NCBI RefSeq assembly: GCF_014805625.2
Contig: NW_023998414.1
Span: 22,154,352 to 22,218,351, forward strand
Source: Glossina fuscipes
Lineage: Eukaryota; Arthropoda; Insecta; Diptera; Glossinidae
DNA length: 64,000 nt
Direction: 5' to 3'
Position 1 is the first letter of the stretch. Each line of letters starts with the position of its first letter. Positions 38,379 through 50,144 of the stretch are shown in pieces. Both the position numbers and the translations under genes were made by a program. The notes under the pieces are model-generated. The model was not told the origin of the DNA, did not search any database, and was given only the letters and a program-made list of their open reading frames with translations.

Positions 38379-40824
38379 TTTATAATAATAATTTTAATAG
38401 AATCTTTTTACAGCAAAGTTCTGAGACTTCTAAGAAGATGAAAAAAAAAAACAACTACAGAACAGAAAAGAGATGCTTGACCATCCATCCCATACAGTAA
38501 AAAAGTAAATATAATTTTTTAAAATAAATAAAAATATTCTTTTTTGCAGAGAACATTAAAATAAAAATTTTTGCATTTTTTTTGCCTATGACATAAGTAA
38601 GTATGAATTGAATGTTCAAGCGCAAGAAGTGTATCTTTGACTTTTTTTTTTTGTTACGCCACCCACCAATACCATTGTTCTTTTTTTATGAAAGACGACA
38701 ACTCAGTCTTTAAATTATGCAATGAGTGAAAAATTAAGTAAAAACCATTTGATTTTAAGGTTCATTTATTTTGGTTAAATCTTTAATAGTCGTCATCCAC
38801 CCCGGGTAAACGTTTATTAAACTAATAATAGTATTGGAATATTGAATCATTTCTCTGTGCGTAGCGAAAACGGCTATAACTAATAAGATAAGGTAGTGTA
38901 CACGACTATGACTTTTCCATCTGAATGCTTCAAGCAATAGAAAAAGCTATTCCGAACATTTCCCGTATATTTGAATAGACCAAGCTATTCGAGCTATAAT
39001 CGAGCCCAGGTCCAACTGTTATGGTTTCCTTGAGCAGATAGCTTCAAAAGACCAATTATACGTTCTGCACGGCCTTGTGCCCAAAAGATAGGAGGAGATG
39101 GGAAGAGGAGTACTTTGCGATAAACAGTAGTTTGAAAAAATATCTCGTCTTTTTTTTTTCTTTTTATAACGATTAATTATTGACTCTTTCAATAATCTAC
39201 TAAAACTATGCTCGGTCTTTTTGGCATCTTATGAACTTCGTGTCGAAAGGCAAGATTATCTCTTGTAGATAACTAAGAAAGATCTGCTTCTTTTAGGTGG
39301 CAACTTGAGAACATAAAGACTATCCATACACATTATAAACCATCGATTGCTGCTAATACTGCATGCGATACTCCTGCGTATAGATTTCGTGTCGAAAGGT
39401 AAGGTTGTCTCTTGTAGGTAACTCCGAAAGGACCGCTTCTTCTAGGTGGCAACTTGAGAATATAAAGACTCTCCATACAGATTATAAATCATCGATTGCT
39501 GCTGATATTGTTGTTAGTAGTAGTATTCTTCTGTCGCGATTTACACGACTTAGCGCAGTCTATAATATGATTAATGGTTACTCTAAATGGAAACAGCCTG
39601 GTCGCTCCCATTTACTGTACCTCCATTAGTTGTTTTCCTAACTTGTATCATGATTTTTTAAATTAATTTTTAAGATCGTAAATATTTTGACGACGGATTT
39701 CAAGGAATTGCCGCAGAGAGAAAAATCGGCGCAAATGCCTCAATAGTAAATATGAAAATTTTATACTCATATAGCGTATAATCGGGGGCAACCAGTATAT
39801 AACGATATAAATAAAGAAAAGCGTTCATATAACGCATATCACACAGTTTAACAATTTAGGTTCTTATCTTCACGTACTATAATTGATCAATTAACTGATA
39901 TTAGTTTTATTACAATCCATATCCATCCCCTCGCTATGTATTGGAGTACGACGTGACAATCTCTGAAAGACGTTCAAATTTATACGATACTACATCAATG
40001 GGTTTATAATATTTTTCCTTTTACTTAATGGATATAAAAAATGTACGTTCATTTGATTGCTGTGTGTATGCTCTATGGAAGCTTTGAAGATTACTGCTGG
40101 ATATTGCAATAATTTGGCAAACCTGAATTTACAAGTATAAGAGTTCGTAGCAAAGAACAATGAAAATGTTCCAACATCAATCGCTAGGTGGCTTTACCGA
40201 TGTTTGCTGTTCTTGTTACTCGAGATAATATTATCTAATGCAATATCTCTGCATATTCATCATCTTTGCTCTTTAATTAATACTGTAAGTTATGTTTGCC
40301 TTTCTATATGTAGAGGGCATGCATAGTAGGGTAATAAAGGAAAAACTACAACATATTGAAATAATATTGTCTGATAGCTTTGGATAGCATAGGTAACATA
40401 CGCTATTATCAATGCTCGATCGGTATAAACAAAAGACTTTCCGATGCCGTAGTCCGCATCTTGTCGCTCTTTCCCGATACTTTTCTTCCTTAGACATTCC
40501 CTGGCATTCCCTAGGTGACTGATCATCGAAGAAAGAAAACTATGTAAAGAAAGCGTGAAATGAAATTTTTGTCCTAACATTGCCATAATACAATTCTTCG
40601 GGTAACTATAAGCGTTCTATGTGCTTGTTTTTCTTATTCCTCTCGAATTATTTTTAAACGTTCTTTCAAATTTTCTATAGTAGATAAAAAGTATAATATG
40701 TTGGCCAGAAAGTTCTGTCATATTTTGTTACCACCAGGTGATTATCATTTCAAAGCAAGCAGGTAAAATTCTTCATGTGGGAAGTTATTTTATCATCTAC
40801 GGGGTGGATGAAGTGCAGTGAATA
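38379..40824. other. ec-yin intergenic region, left part
   Basis: AT-rich, non-coding; holds the 149-base-period duplication and no gene. Confidence 0.6.
39237..39506 (+). repeat. direct duplication of a block of about 120 bases
   Basis: Two direct copies, 39237-39357 and 39386-39506, with a period of about 149 bases. Both contain TTCGTGTCGAAAGG, TCTCTTGTAG, AGGTGGCAACTTGAGAA and ATCGATTGCTGCT, with scattered substitutions. The copies are similar but not identical. No reading frame is conserved. Confidence 0.75.
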
Positions 40825-41115
40825 AACTTCATTTGGGACATCGCATTTGGTATAAGTTCTAGAAACGAAGCAAGGCATCGGTTGTTTTTAAAAGCATATG
40901 TGACCCATTGGGCGGTGAAGTTGTAAATATTCGAATCTGTAAAGTAGTTTTTTAAATTTTATTCCAGAGCTTTAAGTCCCGAAGTCAATCGTCGATGTAA
41001 TCGATAATGATCTTCTGCGGCCCATATTAGAGAATAGTCCATATCTAATCGCTTTGGAATTGTAAACGAACTTATAAACCACCATTCGGCCGCTGAAGAA
41101 ACCATTAAACATCGT
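40825..41115 (+). mobile_element. mariner-like transposase N-terminal relic
   Basis: Plus-strand reading across frames gives FRRGTKAS, SICDPLGGEVVNIRICK, then DNDLLRPILENSPYLIALEL and IRPLKKPLNIVK. This is the paired helix-turn-helix part of a mauritiana-like mariner with several stops. No catalytic domain follows. It is the only one of the six relics on the plus strand. Confidence 0.6.
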
Positions 41116-41416
41116 TAAATTTAAACGTTTTATGTAAAGTGCGGCAAAATTTTGTCGTCAACCTAATTTTTATCAAAGTTTTGAACCTAATTCGCTTATT
41201 ATGTTAACTCGCCTGACTTAATTCATATTAGTAAGAATATTGAAAGTGTGCAATTATCTACAAATTTCTCATATGATTACTGCTTTCATAATTAAAATCA
41301 TTTCTGCACTCAACGCCAAAGTATTTTGTTAAAACATTTGCAAGACCCAGCAGTAAACTTAAGAGACGCTGTAAATTATATTTATTAGGCGTCTTTCTTT
41401 CTTTTTTTCTTTTTTA

Positions 41417-41575
41417 GTTGGCTATACTAAATATTCTCGTGGTCGCAAAGACGAAGACATCGACGTCAAATTCACCAAAACTATTAGAGGCCGTTGTATG
41501 CAAGTTGCTATTGAAAATATACTAAATCAGCGGAAGTTCACGCCCACAATAGAAAACAAGCTCCAACAGCCGTGA
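41417..41575 (+). CDS. candidate terminal exon of unknown gene
   Basis: A pyrimidine tract ending TTTCTTTTTTAG (41420 region) is followed by an open frame of about 52 codons, GYTKYSRGRKDEDIDVKF... to NKLQQP and TGA, with balanced codon use unlike the AT-rich surroundings. AATAAA-type signals follow near 41586 and 41628. I do not recognise the peptide and found no partner exon. It may equally be a fragment of a mobile element or retropseudogene. Confidence 0.25.
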   Translation, partial: VGYTKYSRGRKDEDIDVKFTKTIRGRCMQVAIENILNQRKFTPTIENKLQQP

Positions 41576-41639
41576 TTTTAAAAAATAAAAAATTAGTTTT
41601 TGGTCTTTACTTGTAGACCAACAAGAACAATAAAATTTG

Positions 41640-41705
41640 TATATAAAGATAATGGGTGTAAAAAATTCGGTCGAGTCAAATTTTTTTACCTACTTGTTAT
41701 TGTCA
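41640..41705 (+). repeat. family A dispersed repeat, 3' end only
   Basis: The terminal block ATAATGGGTGTAAAAAATTC followed by a TACCTACTTGTT end matches the 3' end of other family A copies. The rest is missing. Confidence 0.5.
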
Positions 41706-42849
41706 TTGAGGTATGACTTTGAAGAAGCATGTCGCTTTCCTTAGGTTTTGATCCAATCCGTAATTGTTGTTATAATAGCTCTGAAGAAATTATAAAATTT
41801 TAAAATTCTAAAGTATGTTTGTGTCAACATTTCAATGAACTCACAAATATTGAGTGGCTTATATTATGAAGGATTTAGAAGGAAAAAAATAAAAAATTTG
41901 CAAAGAAACGAATCAATCCGAGTACCTAATGAGCAGGATTTAATAAAATTCATTTTACTTACTTTAAAAGTGATTGAATATAAGCTTAAGAATAAGATTA
42001 AAGGATTAAAAATTCTTTTACTTATAAATATTTATTTAAATATTTCTTTTTTCTATTCTCAATTGGTTTGAATTGTGGAAAATATTCACACTTACACGAG
42101 GAAAAAATGGTTTGTTATTGTTGCCAGAGTATGCCTTAGCGGCGGTTCTAGGCTTTCAAGACTAGCAATCGGACCCGATTGATATACGACGTTTCAAATA
42201 TAAACTCAATTAATTCGTGAAATGTTGTAATATATTGTAATGTAGCTTGCTTTGCAATTTCAATTCGTATCACTGCATTTACAAGCAGGTTACCAATACC
42301 TAACTTCGATGAGCCTCTTTTTCTCGAAAAATGTTCTGTGAATTGTTATTAATCCTTTCGATAATCGCCCGCCACTTGAGGTAGGTAAACCGTCATGAAT
42401 ATGTGTTTGGTTTTGCTATTACTTCGAATGTGGTTTCTTAGAGGATGTGATTCGAAATATGTCAACTGACTTTGTTCTAATTCTTCCGGCATAACAAATA
42501 AGCATAAAATAACAACCTCAAATAATAGTATATGTAAGAAAAGTTAACAATAAACTGCACTTAATTAGTAATGCATATAGAAGAAGATGACAATTCTTAA
42601 AAAATTAGCTTAAATTACGCTCAACAGGTATTATACACTTAGGTGGGTCTAAGTGTGGAACCAAAATGGGGTCTTGCAACTTGGGATCTTTACATGGTTC
42701 AACGCAGAGGGAAGAGAATGGATACTCATTCCATCTCTTCTCTACACATCTGCCCGAAAACGAATTGGCCTTGCCAGTCAGTTAATTGAGCAGATTCGAA
42801 GTCTATCAGCTGACTTACTACGAATGAGATATGCCACTTTTCACAACTT
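41706..42849. other. ec-yin intergenic region, right part
   Basis: No gene seen. An open frame at 42653-42856 (+) abuts the family A copy and is not recognised. Confidence 0.55.
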
Positions 42850-43170
42850 GCAGTAAGAAAATTATATTCAGTCATAATCGAATCTTTTATACCCATCGCC
42901 GTTATCGTAAAAAAGACAAAGACAACAACTACATTTTCATGCTTTTTAATATGGAGTGGGCGTAGCTGATTTTTTCTATTTTCAAACTAAAAGTTTTTGT
43001 TGCATATGGACATGAGCCCGGTAAGCGTTTCCTTTGAAAAGTCTATGTCACTTCCAAATTCTATAGCAAATTTTTAGGCGATATCTTCATTTTTGTTAAC
43101 GGCAGACTGTTAAATACATTGAGATAACTTAAAATTATGTGTAAGATCAAACGACTATACCTTATACCAT
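42850..43170 (-). repeat. family A dispersed repeat, 3' half
   Basis: Inverted copy starting GTAAGAAAATTATATTCAGT, then CTTTTATACCCATCGCCGTT, a CTCCATATTA-type block in reverse and a GGCGATATCTTCATTTT block. It lies just beyond the polarity end of yin. Confidence 0.65.
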
Positions 43171-43405
43171 TCAAACATTCCCAGAAAGAATGTTATATTA
43201 AATTAATTTCTAAAAAGTTTCTACAAAATATACAAAGTACACATAAGCACAGCTTAAACGCGTATAATACATATACAAAAAAAAAAAATAATACGTAAAA
43301 AATAAAATTGTTTTTAACATAATTGGTACATAGGGAACTCTAAAATTAATCTAAAACATTAATAATATAGTTTCGCTGTGTTTTCCCATTTCTTCATTTC
43401 GTTTG

Positions 43406-43816
43406 TTATTGTTGTTCACTATTATCACAGGCCGGGTTAGTTACACCATTTTGAGTGGACCGCCTACGATTATTGTTTGTATTGAACATAGAAGCCAAGG
43501 AAAAACGTTGAGCAGTTTGTTCAGGACCCGAAGAGTAGGTGAGCAAGTTTGGCGCCAAATTAGAGTTTTCAGGTGGCGGTGACTGAGGTTGTTGTTGTTG
43601 TTGTAGAGAAGGTATAACCGTGTAAGCTTGCCGAGGCATAACTGGCGGTGGCATTCTGGAAGTAGTGGGTGGAATAGATGGATCAGGCGCAGATTCAGGT
43701 TTATCGCCTTCTTCCACGTCCTGAGCAGGCTCAGCATATTTATAATTCATTGCTAATAGCATAAAAATGAACATATCGACAGCCATTAGACCCGCAAATA
43801 AAGTAAATTCGGCAGC
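43406..43816 (-). CDS. yin: yin last exon: final helix and cytosolic tail
   Basis: One hundred thirty-six codons plus stop. It opens AAEFTLFAGLMAVDMFIFML (last helix), then an acidic linker, a Pro-rich stretch, a five-Gln run and a Ser/Arg/Asn-rich end. The tail is poorly conserved in the family. Confidence 0.88.
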   Translation of the reverse strand, partial: AAEFTLFAGLMAVDMFIFMLLAMNYKYAEPAQDVEEGDKPESAPDPSIPPTTSRMPPPVMPRQAYTVIPSLQQQQQPQSPPPENSNLAPNLLTYSSGPEQTAQRFSLASMFNTNNNRRRSTQNGVTNPACDNSEQQ

Positions 43817-45933
43817 CTTATATTGAAAAATAATTTAAACATGCGTTCAGGTAGTTTGGCTCCAACAAAATTTACCTGTGACTCGAAAAATTTCGATTTT
43901 GCTATAACCACCACTAGCATGTTACCAATTGCCACGGAAAGTAACCAGCAAGCTTGCAGCACGGATTTCATACTTTGCGGAGCCTGAGTGAAAGAGAACT
44001 CAAGACCAGTGATAGAAAACATAATCTCCGCTGCTGTTATCACCATAATTTGTGGCAATTGCCACATTATATGCACGGAATTGGGCTGTGTAACAATATG
44101 TACCTCGGAATTCTTCCGGAAGAAAAAAAAAATCAATTTAAAATAAATATGTTAAAAGGGTTCGCTTACAAATCCATCTCTCACGTTGCCATTCGCCAAA
44201 ATAACGTAAGCCCCACCAGCACGAGCTGTTACGTTTACCACTGGCAAATCGTTAAATGTGAGAATTACTTCACCTCGGGCCACTGTTATTAGTTGAGTAG
44301 CATTCAGGACTTCTACAGGAGTGGTAACGTCGGCCGAATCGGTTAGACTGAAATTACCTTGAAGTCGAGGCACATTCAAAAGCACCCTAATGACCGGATT
44401 ACCTAATTTCGGCTTTTCTGGATTATCTTCAAACTCATGCATGCGATCTTCAGCTATAAAATAGCTCACAGCTTTTTCGGGTATGATATTTAATTCTCCA
44501 GATATGCCCGGACAGGCTGCGTCAACTGCATGAGCGTTAAACTTGTACGATATCATTTGTGGAGCCATAATGTTTTTTTCTTCCCACACGCCTAACGATG
44601 TCAAATGCGTTTCCTTTTTGAAATCAGGCATTGGAAGGTCCGTATCGAATCGATACCGACATGGCATCCCATTGTAGATTCTCAGCTGTGAAGTCATATC
44701 TCCAGGCAACTCTGGTTCAACCATTTCCAATTTTAACTCCACAAAAGCGGATAGTAGGAAAGCTGTAGCTGCCAGCAGGCCACCCAACGTTAACTTTTGT
44801 AAAGGTCTTTTAATGCCACACGTATTCAAAATTGGATATACAATGCAATCAAAAAGCGGTATGAAACCCAAAATTAATAAAGGATTGATGACTTGCATCT
44901 GATCGGGCTTAACCGTGAAACCCAGAATTTCACCATCCATTCGCGTGGCTTGAAAGGTCCACCGTGAACCTTGTTGATCGAATAGAGCCCAAAATATCGG
45001 GAATGGCAGGAAAAGCACAAGTATTTTCATCAGGGTTTTAGTCTCTTCCACCATTTTTCTACCAACAACTGGTTCCGCATAATCCAACCAATGTTCTTTT
45101 TTATCCAATTTACGATTACGACGCCAACCTCCTATCGCCTCAACGACGCATTGAGAAACACCGAAAATCATATTGCCCGCTGGCGGTTTCATTATGTATA
45201 AACGCTTGCCGGCTACGAAAATCACAACAGATACCAACATTAAAAAAGCTGGCACACCGAAAGCCAAGGAAAAACAATCCTTATCACCAAAACAATGAAC
45301 GTCTTCACGTAATATTGGCGTCAAAGATGTAGAAATTGTCGAGCCAGCGTTTATTGCAAAATAGAATAGCGAAAAGAATGTGGCCAATTGTTTGGTTTGT
45401 TCAGGCAATTTAAATTGATCCCCGCCAAAAGCGGAAACACAAGGTTTGATACCGCCCGTGCCAATTGCTATCAGCACAAGGCCCACTATAGTGACGTGCC
45501 TAAGATGAAAAAAGAAATAAAATGGAAAAACATTATTATAAAGATATTCAAACGACAAAATCTTACTCTTACTCTCTTGGTAGTGTTATTATTGGGACCG
45601 CACCTAACGAAACGATAACGCCACCAATAGCGTACACTATCGACAAATATAAGATGGTACGAAATTTACCCAACCAACTGTCCGCCACAATTGCCCCGAC
45701 CAGCGGGCACAAATACACCAACATTGTAAATACATGAAATAGAACGGTGGAAGTGTCCTTATCGTACTGCAATTTACTGGTAAGATACAAAACGAGTATG
45801 GCTGTAAGATAATAAAATTTTATTTAAACGAATTGCTTTTATTTATTTATGTACTTCTCATGCCATAATAATTGAAACGTTCGCAGAACTCATTGCTGAT
45901 AATATAAGCAACAGATTTCGGATATTTGAGTGG
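43406..45933 (-). CDS. yin: proton-coupled oligopeptide transporter, SLC15/POT family (yin/opt1-like; 5' end missing)
   Basis: Five exons on the minus strand (45933-45855, 45801-45573, 45499-44170, 44112-43876, 43816-43406) join in phase and give 761 residues plus TAA. It is a plasma-membrane symporter of di- and tripeptides with protons, with the 12-helix major-facilitator fold. Visible family marks are the proton-coupling motif NEFCERFNYYGMR (ExxERFxYY), GTGGIKPCVSAFGGDQF, FFSLFYFAINAGS and FWALFDQQGSRW. A long extracellular loop between the late helices, with NFS, NAT and NVT glycosylation sites, is typical of animal PEPT proteins. The cytosolic tail is Gln/Pro-rich and variable. The length is close to the known fly and human proteins, so probably only a short first coding exon is missing upstream of 45933. 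The gene converges on ec. Confidence 0.93.
43876..44112 (-). CDS. yin: yin exon: late transmembrane helices
   Basis: Seventy-nine codons starting NSEVHIVTQPNS and including MWQLPQIMVITAAEIMFS and LEFSFTQAP, strongly conserved in PEPT transporters. The acceptor is CCGGAAG after a long T tract and the donor is CACAG/GTAAAT. Confidence 0.9.
44170..45499 (-). CDS. yin: yin exon: main transporter body and extracellular loop
   Basis: It has 443 codons after a one-base phase. It contains IGTGGIKPCVSAFGGDQF and FYFAINAGS (POT signatures), LPFPIFWALFDQQGSRW, several hydrophobic helices and most of the large extracellular domain. The donor is GGATTT/GTAAGC. Confidence 0.92.
45573..45801 (-). CDS. yin: yin exon: transmembrane helices 1-3 region
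   Basis: It completes the split Thr codon of GMRT and continues ILVLYLTSKLQ, then FTMLVYLCPLVGAIVADSW, a conserved POT segment. It ends at the donor AGAGA/GTAAGA, splitting a Glu codon that the next exon completes. Confidence 0.9.
45855..45933 (-). CDS. yin: yin exon with ExxERFxYY motif (first exon recognised)
   Basis: Twenty-six codons plus one base: it starts PLKYPKSVAYII and ends NYYGMR. The acceptor is a pyrimidine-rich tract ending TTGTAG and the donor is AGAA/GTACAT. Glu, Glu, Arg and the tyrosines of the proton-binding motif are intact. It starts in phase 0 without a Met, so another coding exon lies upstream. Confidence 0.9.
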
Positions 45934-47084
45934 CTACAAGTATGATAAAAAGAAAGAAAGAAATTCTATAAGTGAAAGTTGCAATAAAAATTCTGATACG
46001 CAATAATTATACAATCAAAACAAGTTATTCTTAAATTATTATATCATTATTACGAAAATATGCTAACTTTTTCATCCCCATCATTAAAGTAAGGAAATAC
46101 GATAGTTTGATAATTTCGTCTTTACGAAATAGTAAGAAGTTCGTATCAAATAAAAGGTTGCTTTTCCGAAACTATACAAATAAAAACGGACTTGACTATC
46201 TACTCACAAGTAAATCTATAGAGCATTCTCTCAGAAGCTATGCCATGCTATCATAGAAAAATTTGCTTAAATATGTATCAGATCTATAGAAAAACTATCA
46301 GCAAAAACTGAATGATCTAACTAAAGCAAAAAATGTTTATATAAGGTTCCACCATGGGACTTTCTACAATGTATACGATAAGAACCGTTTCGTCGCTAAG
46401 CGCAAATCATGTAAACTTGTTCCAAATATTATTATTTATTACACTTACTATCGTCATCATAGAAAGTGTAGCAAAAGGCGAGGTTGTTCAGATATTTGTA
46501 TATGTGTATATACACATATATTTATAATATGCAATTCAGTGCAAGATCAGCCGTAACTGTCGATGCATTCACTGCCTTCTTAGTACAAAAAAAATGTATC
46601 ATAAAAGTATGCTTTAAATTATATCTGCTAAACGATTATATGCCATGCGATATACGATATAACATATTTCGGCTTTCCTTTCATCTTGCAATAATATATC
46701 GCAATAAATATGAATGTCAAGCAAACAATATTAAAAGAAGTTAATGGTCGGAAGCAAAAAATTCAGAGTACGACGAATGCAATTTGTTTCTTGTTATTCT
46801 ACATCTTTTTTTTTTAATTTATCAATATGCTCTATGTACATAAAAATACATATTGTTGTAAAATAAAGAATTCGTTTAGTTAATATGTCTATTAATGTTT
46901 GTCTACATCATTGGGCTTAATTCTAAATTTTTTTTTATTTCAATTTACGTCCTTATGTCAGGCCATTCAATATATTCATAATTATAATAACTAAACAGAA
47001 CTAAAAAATAAACATTAAACCAAATATGTGCTATTTTGCTCAGTAAGATATTGTGATTTGTTGGTGGTAAAACAATTAATGCAT
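45934..47084. other. sequence upstream of recognised yin exons
   Basis: Should be intron or 5' region of yin. I found no convincing short minus-strand exon with ATG and donor to complete the protein. Confidence 0.45.
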
Positions 47085-47572
47085 TATTGTAATGCTTCTG
47101 GAATTTCTAACCGAAGAACTGAAGCGTGTGCTGAAGTTAACGTTACATCGTTAAGAAAGTTTTGCAGAGAGTGAAATAAACGATATTCAAAGGAGGCGAG
47201 GTCTAGGCTGTACATGGAATGCATCAGAACTAACCCGCCATAATTTTGCAACTTTTGCCGCGTCATTAAAGATTAAAGATGTTCAGCGCTGTCATGATGC
47301 AACACAATATCCTTTCTACTGATCAATTCTTAGCGCAGTTAAATCGTATGGGTTGGAAATCCGTCATCGGGTTAAGTACGAATAATTCACGATGTAATAT
47401 TTCCTTCTCACCCCATCAAATTGAATGGCGCCTTAAGTGGCGCCAATCAAGGCTTTGCCATCGTTTGTACCGCCTCATTTCTCTTAGATTGGGTTTTTGT
47501 TATTCTGGCACGTTACTTTCGCATCTGAACCACTTCTTAGCGCCCGTTATCAAATCTGACAAAAAGTAACGC
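47085..47572 (-). mobile_element. mariner transposase catalytic-domain relic
   Basis: On the minus strand the DDD domain can be followed through frameshifts: FLSDLITGAKKWF (first Asp lost, GDE to GAK), a WWGE-like segment, IVLHHDSAEHL (second Asp kept), a stop, then TRQKLQNYGG, YSLDLASFEYRLFHSLQN (third Asp replaced by Glu) and FLND. It is inactive by several criteria. Confidence 0.75.
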
Positions 47573-48104
47573 GATTTGGTTTCGCTTCGAACACATTTTC
47601 TTAATTAAAAAAAAAAAAAAGATGCGTATCAACGAATTCGTTGCAACTTGCATTTTCTAGTTTTTGAAATTGTTCGATATACATATAAAAATATGGTGTC
47701 TATGTCAGCAAATATAATTTCACGTTCGAATGAAAACAAAATAAAGTGAACATGTTCTATCCATAAAACGTCTAAAACAAGTCATCAGTATTTCTGGTTA
47801 ATCGAGAGGCTAACTAAAGAGAATGAAAAGACATAGTTAACCAATAAGGAATTGTAATAATTTCCACAACGTGCATAAATGGTTATCATGCAAAAATAAA
47901 CTGCTCAAGTATTGAAACATTTCAATTTTAAAGCATTTCATGAAAAGGCTGCTTTTTACTTTAAGCTTAAGTACTTTGATTATTTCTACATTTTGTCAAA
48001 TTATCCATTTTCGTTTTGAATACGAATCTTGCCACGACGAGCCTGCCTGTGGCTTATAGTTACAAAGGAAATCTTTATCTTGAACGGGATCGACCAAAAT
48101 TTGA

Positions 48105-48545
48105 GGAACTATGCAGAAGCATACTCGCCGTTACAGAGTTAATAACTTTTGCACGAGCCAAGAAATGAATCAAATTTTATGCAGCAATACCTGCTGCAAA
48201 CATTCTCCTGTCCGCCAGAATGAAGCTATCGTCTTCAAATTTGAAACACGCATTCGAGGTGCTTGCACACAGATCAGCGTTCAAAATGGGAGAAATCAGC
48301 CAACGGATACGACTATAGCGCAAGTTAAGTTGAGAATGAAAACCTTTACTTTCTGGTCTTTTCGTTGTCACTTACAAGCTACAGGAGGTAAACGATAAAA
48401 ATCTCAAGCTGTATCGTACAAAAATTGAAATAGCCAGCGATTTCGATTTAATTGTAAAGAGTAAGGATATCTAACTTTTTTAGGCTAAACGTGATGAATA
48501 TAAAAGATTCGGTCGCAAACGTATGTAATTTGGTTATTTGTTTTG
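48105..48545 (+). repeat. family A dispersed repeat, truncated at the 5' end
   Basis: Shares the CATTCTCCTGTCCGCCAGAATGAAGCTATCGTC-type block (in parts), a GCGTTCAAAATGGG block and the terminal ATAAAAGATTCGGTCGC block with other copies. The 5' start is not recognisable. Confidence 0.6.
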
Positions 48546-49599
48546 ATTTTGAAAATTTTTTAATTTTTACATAATTAGAAAAAAAAAAATGTATGACCTT
48601 AAGCAAGTCAATACGGACTATAAACCAGTCCCTGGCCGACATTCGTAACTTCACCGCTCAGACTTGCCATGTATGTTGTTATGAAAACCCGTGGTCCGTT
48701 AAGTGTTAAATAGCGATATTTCCGTTATAATTATTATAGCGAAAAAGTTCAAAAGTCCCGTTTCCTTTTCTCCGTCCGTTTTCCTTTTCTTCTTTAAAAC
48801 TTTTACGAAAGCAAAATTTTTTACGAAAAAACAAAATTTCGTTTATCTTGACTTGCAAATTTAAAATGTAAGAAAGCTACACTCACCTTAAGCGTAGTCC
48901 TGATCGTTCTTCGCTAAATGATAAAGTGTTCCAATTTTTTTTTGCTTAAGAAGAACGAGTGAACGCGTCAGTCCTCTATGCCATCTTTTCAGAATATTCA
49001 AAATATCCCCGATCCTCCCGTTCTAACATACTAATCGAGTAAGAAATCATATATGATAGTGGAATAGCAACTTTACTGTCGTGACTTATCGCGACTTATC
49101 GTTTTGTATCAACCGCCTACACCAAATACAGCAATGATCGGTATCGGAATATCAAGTTCTTCGAATTCACAAGTTAAGGATCATATTGCCAGCGAAGGGC
49201 AAAGCCGTTTATAGACTTTAATACATTCCGATCAATGTCTATCGGCTACATATCAAACGGTATGCAACAAACAAAGCAAGTCATATGATTTTTGATGACA
49301 TTTGGATACAAGTTAATCTACAAATGCAATGAGTCCAACTCATGGAATGTTTAATAAATTTCTCATTTCAACAATCAACGAAAGTGTAATTGTTATATTT
49401 TTAATTAAATTCCTATTTAATAGATAATAATAGAAAATAACTATCGATAACTTGTCCATACAAGACCTCTCCATTAACATGTGACGCCATTCTATATGCG
49501 CTTGAATTTATTTCCCATTTAAATTTCCTCCTAAAAAAGCTATGCGATTTTATATTTTATGTAAGAATTTTATTCTCAAACGGAATTACGACAACCTAC
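48546..49599. other. non-coding, unrecognised moderately AT-rich sequence
   Basis: No open frame of note, no repeat family recognised. Confidence 0.5.
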
Positions 49600-49865
49600 T
49601 ATAGCCTACACCAATTGTGGTACAACATTAAGTTTGTTCGGTCGTTTGTGACAGCAGGAAAGATTTGAAATAGATCCCCCTTTTATTATCCAGAATCATT
49701 TTTTGACTCGATCCAAACTTGTCTGTCCGTCTAATATCGGTTTACGTATTTTTGGGTTCAAGCTTACGTGAAAATAATATATAATTTTTGAGGTATTCTT
49801 ACCAAGACGGTTGAGTAACCGACTAGACAAAATGGTGTAGGGTATCTAATGGCTGACTATATATT
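49600..49865 (-). repeat. family B dispersed repeat, short form
   Basis: Inverted copy: left end TATAGCCTACACCAATTGTG, middle CAAACTTGTCTGTCCGTC, right end AATGGTGTAGGGTATCTAA. It lies about 280 bases left of another family B copy in the opposite orientation. Confidence 0.65.
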
Positions 49866-50144
49866 ACTTGCTTTTGTTGAACGAATACGATGACCAATGC
49901 CCGCCAAAAATAGCTTCACAAAATTTTTCCTATGTCGTAATCGCGCAACCTTATACACAACTTGAGCAATGCTCTCTAACTCTCTTATATCACGCTTTTA
50001 ACTGAAACACATTTCTAACTGTATGTTTAAGCAAAAATTTATGCAAATATTAGAAACGCTAAGTATTTATATACGTATTTGTTTGTGAGCCTACGACACA
50101 GCAACATAGTAATGTTATGCACAGAAAAATATATATAAAACAGA

